Positions 4,238 to 10,725 of a stretch of DNA of 10,725 bases are shown piece after piece (the first letter of the stretch is position 1; the number at the start of each line of letters is the position of its first letter). The translations under genes were made by a program, and so were the position numbers. The notes below the pieces were generated by a model. It saw nothing but the letters and a program-made list of their open reading frames with translations. It was not told where the DNA came from and did no database searches. Source of the stretch: Emcibacter sp. (GTDB lineage: Bacteria > Pseudomonadota > Alphaproteobacteria > Sphingomonadales > Emcibacteraceae); the NCBI GenBank assembly GCA_016765435.1, contig JAESPY010000244.1:1-10725 (forward strand), given 5' to 3'.

Positions 4238-6865
4238 ATGATACATATTTCTGAAACGGCAACCCGCCGCCCAAAAGCATTTCTCTGGGCCAGTGGGCTG
4301 CTGAGCCTGATCATGATAATGTTTGTGGTTTTGCCGAGCGTATGGCCCACATCTTTCCCCATGTTGAACGCGCTTCAGATTGATACGGACCCGGAAAATA
4401 TGTTGTCGGCGGATGAGCCAGCCCGGGTGTTTCATAATGCTCGAAAAAAAGAATTTTCCCTCTATGACATGGTGGTGGTTGGTGTGGTCAATGACCGCCA
4501 TGCCCAAGGGGTGTTTAACAAGCAGTCCCTAACGGATATTCATGCTCTTGCCGCCTTTGCCAAAAAAATCCAGTGGCAGGACAAGACAGGTAAAAATCAA
4601 GGGGTGATCTCCGTTGATCTTATGGCGCCGTCAACTGTGGATAATATTGAGCCGGGCGGACCGGGTGTGGTTAAGTTTGAGTGGTTGATGAAAGAACCGC
4701 CAGAGAATGACGCCGAGGCTCTGACTATTTTAAGAAAAGCCCAAAATCTTCCCCTGCTCAATGGGACTATTGTATCCGACGATGGTAAGGCAGTTGCGCT
4801 TTATATCCCCATCACTGCCAAGAACATCAGTTACAATGTAGTTGAGGAACTAAAGACAAAAATCGCCACATTTTAAGGCAATGATCAGTATCATATCACC
4901 GGATTGCCGGTGGCACAGGATACTTTCGGCGTTGAAATGTTCATACAGATGGCGATTTCAGCCCCCATGGCAATGCTGTTGATTTATCTGTTGATGTGGT
5001 ATTTTTTCAAGAAAGCTTCTTTGGTAGTTTCCCCGATGATCGTGGCAATGGTATCGGTGATCAGCACTATGGGGCTTTTGGTGATTACCGGAAATACGGT
5101 TCACATCATGAGCAGTATGATTCCCATATTTATTATGCCCATCGCCGTGTTGGATGCGATCCATATCCTGAGCGATTTTTATGACAGATATCCTTTGTAT
5201 AAGGACCGCAAAAAAACCATCCAGCATGTGATGAAGGAATTGTCCGCGCCCATGCTCTATACCACGTTGACCACCGCGGTTGGTTTCGCCTCTCTTGCGT
5301 TGACACCTATTCCTCCGGTGCAGACCTTTGGGCTTTTTGTTGCCATCGGCGTTGTGCTGGCGTGGTTTTTCACCATTACCCTGATCCCGGCCTATATCAT
5401 GTTGATGCCGGAAGAAAAATTTGCTGATTTTGGCCTTGATCATAGCGAAGGCGATAACAACAGTCCCTTGGCGAAAATGTTGAACGGCATGGGCCGCTTT
5501 ACTTATCGTGGGGCGAAACTGATTATCCTTGGTGTCTTTGTGTTGGCGGCGGTCGCATGGGTTGGTGTGAACAGAATTGTGATCAATGATAATCCGGTGA
5601 AGTGGTTTTCGCCGGATCATGAAATTCGAGTTGCCGACCGGGCCTTGAATGAACGGTTTGCCGGAACTTACATGGCTTATCTGACGTTGGAAGGGGCGGC
5701 AGATACAGAAGACCTTTCCCTATATGCCAAGGGTCTGACAGCGAATATGCAGAAACAAATTTTGGCCCCTTTGCAGGAAATGGTCGGGGACGTCCCTGCG
5801 TTACTTTCACAGGCCGAGGACAGAAAAGAGTTGATCAACCTGTTGTCTCAGAAGATAGAGCAGCGTATGGAACTGGTGTCCGATGACGATTGGGACAGTT
5901 GGGATGATGCCCTGACTTGGGTTGGGGAATATATGGCCAAAGGGGAGACATTCAAAGACCCTGAAGTATTGCTCTATATGGGACAATTGCAGGATTATCT
6001 GCAAACCACCGGATTGGTGGGTAAAAGTAATAGCCTGAGCGATGTGGTCAAGACCGTTCATCGGGAACTGTTCATGGGTGAGGCGGCGGCTTACCGTATT
6101 CCGGATAGCCGGGCGGCGGTGGCGGAAACGCTGATCACCTATCAGAATAGCCATCGCCCACAGGATTTGTGGCATTTTGTCACGCCGGACTATAAAAAAA
6201 CCAATATGTGGCTGCAATTGAAAAGCGGCGACAATCGGGATATGAGCGCGCTGATGGAAAAGGTTGACCAGTTTTTTCAGGAAAACCCGGCACCCAAAGG
6301 CATTACCCATGACTGGTTCGGGCTGACCTATATTAATGTGATCTGGCAGGACAAGATGGTCAGCGGCATGGCCAATGCTTTCATCGGCAGTTTTATCATT
6401 GTGTTGTTGATGATGATGTTCCTTTTCCGGTCGGTATGGTGGGGTATTCTGGCGATGATCCCGCTGACCTTCACCATTGGCATGATATACGGCATCATTG
6501 GTTTGATCGGTAAGGATTACGACATGCCTGTGGCGGTATTATCCTCGCTCAGTCTGGGGCTGGCAGTGGATTATGCCATTCACTTTCTGGCTCGAAGTCG
6601 GGAGATCAGAAAACAATATCCCGACTGGAAAACAACGACAGCGGCGGTCTTTGGCGAGCCTGCCCGCGCCATTACCCGCAATGTGATTGTGGTTGGTATC
6701 GGCTTTATGCCGTTGCTGGCGGCACCGCTTGTTCCCTATAAAACGGTTGGGGTGTTTATTTCGGCAATATTGGTGCTTGCGGGTGTCGCGACGCTAACGA
6801 TCTTGCCTGCGTTGATCCGTCTGTTTGAAGGGCTGTTGTTTAAAAAGAAAATGGAAAGGACATAA
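4238..6865 (+). pseudogene. RND/MMPL-family transporter interrupted by an in-frame TAA
   Basis: ATG 4238 has a GGAG site six bases upstream. The frame is open for 212 codons, meets TAA at 4874-4876, then continues in the same frame to TAA 6863-6865. Across the stop the protein reads KIATF-stop-GNDQYHITGLPVAQDTFGVEMF, a join expected for an uninterrupted RND (HAE3-like, MMPL/SSD) exporter. Features in full-length numbering: TM1 about 16-37, first periplasmic domain about 40-228, a first membrane bundle with D306 in AVLDAIH, TM7 about 426-446, a large second periplasmic domain, and a second bundle with D778 in GLAVDYAIHFL, the likely proton-relay aspartates. No other lesion is visible. One base change (AAA to TAA) explains it, so it is either a recent mutation or a base error. 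Re-initiation at TTG 4904 would lose TM1 and the first periplasmic domain. It forms an operon with the LolA-like and barrel genes. Confidence 0.85.
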
Positions 6866-6867
6866 AC

Positions 6868-7653
6868 ATGAGAATTCTAACCCTGACGATTTTAGCCCTA
6901 TCCCTCTTCTGGACCGCGTCTGCTTCTGCGGCGGATGTGATGGAAGTGGTGAAAAACGCCAATCATGTTTCTTATTACAAGGGCAAGGATGGCCGGGCAA
7001 AGGTGACGATGCAGATCATCGATTCCCAAGGCCGCAGCCGGGCGCGTGAATTTATCATCCTGCGCCGGGATGATGATGATACAGACGGCAAACAGAAATT
7101 TTATGTCTATTTCAACAAACCGGCCGATGTGAAGAAAATGGTCTTCATGGTGCATAAAAATTTGGACCGGGGGGATGACCGTTGGCTGTATCTGCCCGCT
7201 CTTGATCTGGTGAAACGCATTGCGGCCAGTGATGAGAGGACCAGTTTTGTGGGTTCGCATTTCTTTTATGAGGATGTATCCGGGCGCGGTGTTGACGAAG
7301 ACACCCATGAAATTCTGGAAGAAGATGAGACTTATTATATTGTAAAAAGCACACCGAAAGACCCAAATTCGGTCGAGTTTGCCAGCTATAAAAACTGGAT
7401 ACATAAGGGGACATTTTTGCCCATAAAAACGGAATATTATGATGATCAAGGACAGAAAATTCGCAGCTATAGCGCGCTGAAGGTAGAGATGATCTCTGGT
7501 CATCCGACCGTAACGGCGTCACGTATGGAAAACCATGAAACTGGCGGGAAAACCCTGATGAATTACAGTGCGGTGAAATATGACGTGGGCCTGCCAGAGA
7601 ATATTTTTTCGGAACGGTATTTACGCAAAGCCCCACGCAAGTATTTAAGGTAA
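6868..7653 (+). CDS. LolA-like periplasmic outer-membrane lipoprotein-sorting protein
   Basis: A 261-residue protein with AAAGGA (6855-6860) seven bases before ATG, starting two bases after the transporter stop. Residues 1-21 are a signal peptide (MRILTLTILALSLFWTASASA) with an AXA-type cleavage site and no lipobox cysteine, so the mature protein is soluble and periplasmic. The rest fits the LolA-like outer-membrane lipoprotein-sorting family (PF17131): GRAKVTMQIIDSQGRSRAREF, DVKKMVFMVH, DRWLYLPALDLVKRI, SFVGSHFFYEDVSGR and FLPIKTEYYDDQG. Such proteins have an open beta-barrel fold that holds lipid-like ligands and are often encoded beside RND/MMPL exporters. It probably accepts the cargo of the transporter and passes it to the outer membrane (inference); the cargo is unknown. 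Confidence 0.88.
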   Translation: MRILTLTILALSLFWTASASAADVMEVVKNANHVSYYKGKDGRAKVTMQIIDSQGRSRAREFIILRRDDDDTDGKQKFYVYFNKPADVKKMVFMVHKNLDRGDDRWLYLPALDLVKRIAASDERTSFVGSHFFYEDVSGRGVDEDTHEILEEDETYYIVKSTPKDPNSVEFASYKNWIHKGTFLPIKTEYYDDQGQKIRSYSALKVEMISGHPTVTASRMENHETGGKTLMNYSAVKYDVGLPENIFSERYLRKAPRKYLR

Positions 7654-7656
7654 AAT

Positions 7657-8988
7657 ATGTTTCGGACTCTAACTTTTCTTCTGTTGATGGTTCTTCCAGA
7701 GACATTGACCGCACAGGAAATCAAACTGCCTGAGGGATTGGGCGACCTTTCAATCATGATGGAGAGTGAGGTTGAGGAGCCGGGGTTGCCTTTTGACCTG
7801 AGTGGTTTTCTGGAAAGCCGTATTGGGGCGCGACTTGGGCAAGATGCGCATCAGAAGGATATGAGTATCGGCGAACTACGGTTGCAGATTGGCATTGAGA
7901 AGGAATTTGACAGCCTGACGTTTAATTTCGTGTCCGATTTTCTGTATGACCCGGTACGGGATGAACATAGCCTTGGTCTGGAAACGGGGCAGGGTTTTAT
8001 GGATATCCGGGAAGCGAATGTTACTTTTAGTCCGTTGGATTTTATGGATGTGAAAATCGGCCGTCAGGTTTTGACATGGGGAACTGGGGATTTACTGTTC
8101 ATCAATGACCTGTTTTCAAAGGATTGGAACAGTTTTTTCATTGGCCGGGATGATGAATATCTAAAAGCCCCGTCAGACGCCTTAAAAACCGCTTTGTTTT
8201 TCGGGGATTATAATCTTGATATTATTTATGTGCCGCGCTTTGATGCGGACCGTTTTATTGATGGTACGCGCATATCCTTTTTTGATCGGGCCAGCGGCGG
8301 TCTGAGTGGACGGGAAAATCCGGTGCTTGTGGATCGGCCGGATGGATGGTTCAGCGAAGATGAGCTTGCGGCACGTCTTTACAAGTCTTTCGGGGCTTAT
8401 GAGACCGCACTCTATTATTATAATGGCTATTGGAAAAGCCCGGCAGGTCAGAATGTGACGACGGGCTGGGGTACTTTCCCACGTTTGCAGGTTTTTGGTG
8501 CCAGTGTCAGGGGGCCAATGTCACAAGGCATTGCTTCGCTCGAAGGTGGTTATTATAAAAGTGCCGATGGGGCGAGCATCGATCCTTTTGTGCGCAATAG
8601 TGAATTTCGCTTATCCGTGGGATATGAACAGGAAATCGGGCCTGAACTTACGGGTGGGATTCAATATTATCTGGAACATAGACTGGATTATGACAGTTAT
8701 CTGGCCTTTTTACCGGAGGGGGCGATCCGGGATCGGCAAAATCGACATCTTTTTACCCTGCGTTTGACTAAACTTTTGATGCAACAGGATTTAAGATTGT
8801 CTCTGTTTAATTTTTATTCTCCCTCAGACAAAGATGGTTATCTGCGCCTGCATATATCCTATAAAATTCGAGATAGTCTAAAAGTGGAGGCCGGGGGTAA
8901 TATTTTTTACGGTCAGAATATCTATAGTTTCTTTGGCCAGTTCAAAGATAACAGCAATATCTTTACGGCTTTGCATTATGATTTTTAA
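7657..8988 (+). CDS. Outer-membrane beta-barrel protein, DUF1302-like
   Basis: A 443-residue protein starting three bases after the LolA-like gene, with AAGG (7647-7650) six bases before ATG. A signal peptide (1-19, cleaved after LTA) is followed by a short periplasmic N-terminus and then alternating hydrophobic/polar strands rich in Tyr, Phe and Gly. The motif GRQVLTWGTGDLLFINDLFS (135-154) is like that in DUF1302-type and related outer-membrane proteins. The C-terminus NIFTALHYDF ends in phenylalanine, as expected of a BAM-recognised beta-signal. It is the last gene of the cluster and the only outer-membrane component, so it is the probable end point of the transport route (inference). Family assignment is from motif resemblance only; barrel topology is more certain. 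Confidence 0.75.
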   Translation: MFRTLTFLLLMVLPETLTAQEIKLPEGLGDLSIMMESEVEEPGLPFDLSGFLESRIGARLGQDAHQKDMSIGELRLQIGIEKEFDSLTFNFVSDFLYDPVRDEHSLGLETGQGFMDIREANVTFSPLDFMDVKIGRQVLTWGTGDLLFINDLFSKDWNSFFIGRDDEYLKAPSDALKTALFFGDYNLDIIYVPRFDADRFIDGTRISFFDRASGGLSGRENPVLVDRPDGWFSEDELAARLYKSFGAYETALYYYNGYWKSPAGQNVTTGWGTFPRLQVFGASVRGPMSQGIASLEGGYYKSADGASIDPFVRNSEFRLSVGYEQEIGPELTGGIQYYLEHRLDYDSYLAFLPEGAIRDRQNRHLFTLRLTKLLMQQDLRLSLFNFYSPSDKDGYLRLHISYKIRDSLKVEAGGNIFYGQNIYSFFGQFKDNSNIFTALHYDF

Positions 8989-9242
8989 TATGATCCAGAT
9001 GTTTTAATAATCATCCACCGGCTTACGATATGATTTCTATTTTTTTACACGATCTGGCTAAATGATATATTAGAAAACTGTAAAATATAGCGCAATAGTG
9101 TCAGGATTCTTTACAGTTTTTACATAATTCAGAACATAAGAATGTATTAATAAATGCTAAGTGTCTAATAACATATGGTTTATTGTTATTGGTATGGAAT
9201 ATGCATGGTATTTATTGGGTATAAAAAGTTAAGGATATTATT
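8989..9242. other. AT-rich intergenic gap
   Basis: This 254-bp gap between the barrel gene and the PEP-CTERM-like gene has no plausible coding region. It contains an 11-bp inverted repeat (9074-9120, listed separately) and AAGGA (9231-9235) seven bases before the next ATG. A -10-like TATAAA (9220-9225) lies shortly upstream, but no convincing -35 was found. No GC-rich rho-independent terminator is visible after the barrel gene. Confidence 0.6.
9074..9120. repeat. 11-bp inverted repeat, possible weak terminator or operator
   Basis: AAAACTGTAAA (9074-9084) and TTTACAGTTTT (9110-9120) are perfect inverted copies around a 25-base loop, with a further T after the right arm. The A-run and T-run flanks fit a bidirectional terminator in layout, but the arms are AT-rich and the loop is long, so termination would be weak. 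An operator for the downstream gene is equally possible. Confidence 0.4.
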
Positions 9243-10232
9243 ATGGACATGTTAAAAACTGCCATACGTGGGGTATCTGGTGTTTCAATTCTGATTATTT
9301 TATTGTTTTCGACGCCATTGCGGGCTGGGGTTATATTGCCGGAAGGTCAGGGATTTGTTGTCGGGGATTTTACCATTTATTCCCTTGCAGAGTTAAACGT
9401 TATTGCTGGTGAGGGGCCTCCCGGACCTGGAGATTCGTTTTATGTTGCAAGTTCGCCGGGTGCGCTTTTAGGTGCAGATGCCGTTGTGATTGCGACGGGA
9501 ACGAATAATGCGGGTGTTGTCGATAATCCCGTTGGCATGGATGATGCCTATTCTACACCTACGGGTGGCGCACCATTCGATACCAATACATATAGTGATC
9601 CCGGAGGACAGGAAGCCTTTACTGGTGATGGGCTAAATACGTGGGATTCCGAAACCAGTGCGATAAGAACGCATTTGGATGATGATGGTGAATTTGTCGT
9701 ATATTTTAATATGAATGATACTGGTTCAGATGGTCTGGGAGGCATTGATTTGCTGATTTGGGCAGAATTCACACTATCAGGTGATAATGTTGCGGATGTG
9801 TCTTTCCTGCTTTCCGGTGACTTTGGCGGTGCTGGTGTAGATGACAGCATTGATGGCGGGTATGATGACTGGGTATATGCATTCGGTACAATTTGTGCGT
9901 CAAGCGATGCCAGTGTGGTCTATCATGGCGGACCTTGTACCACTGCTGAGAAAGCAGGAGGGGCTGCGGATATAAATCAGAATTTAGGCGCCAATGCAGC
10001 TGCCTTTGCCATATTTAATCAGGACCTGAATGATCTTATTCTCGATGGAAACTCTGGCTATACGGCGCTTAGTATTGATGCCCGGCTATATTCTATTAAC
10101 AATGGGTATGAGCAAGCCTTCATTCTTTCTGATACGAGTATTGGCAGAACACGTGTTAGTGAACCTGGAATGTTGAGTTTGGCCTTTGGTGCCATGTTAT
10201 TTATGGTTTGGCGTCGCAGGTCATTCAAATAG
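9243..10232 (+). CDS. Secreted protein with variant PEP-CTERM sorting tail
   Basis: A 329-residue protein with AAGGA seven bases before ATG. Residues 1-28 form a signal peptide (ending TPLRA). The mature protein is acidic and rich in Gly, Asp, Ala and Ser, with very few lysines, and has one cysteine pair (CASSDASVVYHGGPC) that could form a disulfide. The C-terminus (305-329) is VSEPGMLSLAFGAMLFMVWRRRSFK: an EP-containing motif, a hydrophobic segment and an arginine cluster. This is the PEP-CTERM layout, with Ser in place of the first Pro. PEP-CTERM proteins are handled by exosortase and are linked to exopolysaccharide or surface export. The central domain is not recognised. The next gene is convergent with only 16 bases between stops, and nothing links this gene to the transport cluster. 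Confidence 0.8.
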   Translation: MDMLKTAIRGVSGVSILIILLFSTPLRAGVILPEGQGFVVGDFTIYSLAELNVIAGEGPPGPGDSFYVASSPGALLGADAVVIATGTNNAGVVDNPVGMDDAYSTPTGGAPFDTNTYSDPGGQEAFTGDGLNTWDSETSAIRTHLDDDGEFVVYFNMNDTGSDGLGGIDLLIWAEFTLSGDNVADVSFLLSGDFGGAGVDDSIDGGYDDWVYAFGTICASSDASVVYHGGPCTTAEKAGGAADINQNLGANAAAFAIFNQDLNDLILDGNSGYTALSIDARLYSINNGYEQAFILSDTSIGRTRVSEPGMLSLAFGAMLFMVWRRRSFK

Positions 10233-10248
10233 ATTTGTGAAAATTAGA

Positions 10249-10725
10249 TCATTGCTGATAGGCCGTGGTCTTATTCTCGTCAGATAATACCACGTCACGG
10301 AAGGCTCTGACCAGCGGGATATCCAACTGTCCTTCTGCTGCAAGCATGATGCTGATGGCTTTTTCCGCAGACATGGATGGTTTATAGGAGCGTTTGTCTA
10401 TCAAGCCTGAAAACATATCCGCGATAGCGGTCATGCGCGCCAGGTCACTGACTTCTTTGCCCTTAAGGCTATCGGGATATCCATCCCCGTCCAGTCTTTC
10501 ATGATGGTGGCGGGCGATATCGATCGTATCCTCATCCCAGCCATTTTTTGTCAGTATCTCACCACTGTTTTTGGCGTGATCCATCATGACAGCCCATTCA
10601 TCCGGGGTGAGTCTTTCCGGTTTATCGAGAATGTTCAGCGGCGTCATGGATTTACCAATGTCATGCATCATGCCGCCAACGGTTAACAACTGTAAATCGC
10701 TCTTTTTGACGCCCAGTAGCATGCC
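10249..10725 (-). CDS. HD-GYP domain protein, C-terminal part (runs off right edge)
   Basis: The minus-strand frame is open from the window edge to TGA at 10249-10251, so the N-terminus is missing; a methionine at 10722 is internal. Motifs counted from there: MMHDIGK (H20, D21), ILDKPERLTPDEW (31-43), DHAKNSGEIL (48-57), HHHERLDGDGYP (72-83, with the GYP signature) and TAIADMFSGL (99-107, D102). Together these are the metal ligands and GYP loop of HD-GYP cyclic-di-GMP phosphodiesterases, so degradation of c-di-GMP is the expected activity. In the usual AD-F-DALT segment, DAL is replaced by SGL, a mild deviation. Any sensory or receiver domain would be in the missing N-terminal part. The gene is convergent with the PEP-CTERM-like gene. 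Confidence 0.92.
   Translation of the reverse strand, partial: GMLLGVKKSDLQLLTVGGMMHDIGKSMTPLNILDKPERLTPDEWAVMMDHAKNSGEILTKNGWDEDTIDIARHHHERLDGDGYPDSLKGKEVSDLARMTAIADMFSGLIDKRSYKPSMSAEKAISIMLAAEGQLDIPLVRAFRDVVLSDENKTTAYQQ

Noticed and set aside
4874..4903. Programmed frameshift in the transporter gene
   Set aside because: Both halves are in the same reading frame, so a nonsense codon and not a frameshift explains the break.
4958..5620. 220-codon open frame on the minus strand
   Set aside because: Antisense to the RND transporter; the His/Gln/Arg-rich composition is typical of a shadow of membrane-segment codons.
6898..7714. Two long minus-strand frames (6898-7503 and 7145-7714)
   Set aside because: Both are antisense to the LolA-like gene, which has a signal peptide, a good ribosome-binding site and family motifs.
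8995..9057. CCAGAT/ATCTGG inverted repeat after the barrel gene
   Set aside because: Only six bases per arm with a loop of about 50 bases; expected by chance.

Overview
The window looks like the chromosome of a Gram-negative bacterium: there are two outer-membrane/periplasmic export components, a PEP-CTERM-like surface protein and an HD-GYP signalling protein. Style and gene content suggest a proteobacterium, perhaps a marine alphaproteobacterium, but that placement is an inference and weak.

Positions 1-2938 are the right-hand part of an IS66-family insertion sequence: the 3' part of tnpA, complete tnpB and tnpC, and a passenger gene of the pRiA4b ORF-3 family whose ATG overlaps the tnpC stop. 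The element ends at CCGCTTAC (2931-2938); its left end lies outside the window. Just beyond it, on the minus strand, are the ribosome-binding site, start and first 18 codons of a gene that runs straight into the IS, so the insertion appears to have cut a host gene that was divergent from the next regulator.

Positions about 3000-8988 form a coherent locus on the + strand: a Crp/Fnr-type regulator; a control region with a CRP-like operator, a plausible class II promoter and a 10-bp inverted repeat that includes the ribosome-binding site; two small DUF2892 (YgaP-like) membrane proteins; an RND/MMPL-family inner-membrane transporter; a LolA-like periplasmic protein; and an outer-membrane beta-barrel. 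The last three span inner membrane, periplasm and outer membrane and plausibly move a hydrophobic molecule or lipid across the envelope, under control of the Crp/Fnr protein. The transporter gene carries a single in-frame TAA (4874-4876) with family-typical sequence on both sides in the same frame, so as read it is a nonsense-mutated pseudogene or contains a base error.

Positions 8989-9242 are an AT-rich gap with an 11-bp inverted repeat. A secreted acidic protein with a variant PEP-CTERM tail follows (9243-10232), then, convergently on the minus strand, the C-terminal half of an HD-GYP domain protein that runs off the right edge.

The most notable points are the IS66-disrupted divergent gene, the nonsense codon in the transporter, and the layered control region at 3721-3804. 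No tRNA, rRNA or CRISPR array was seen.
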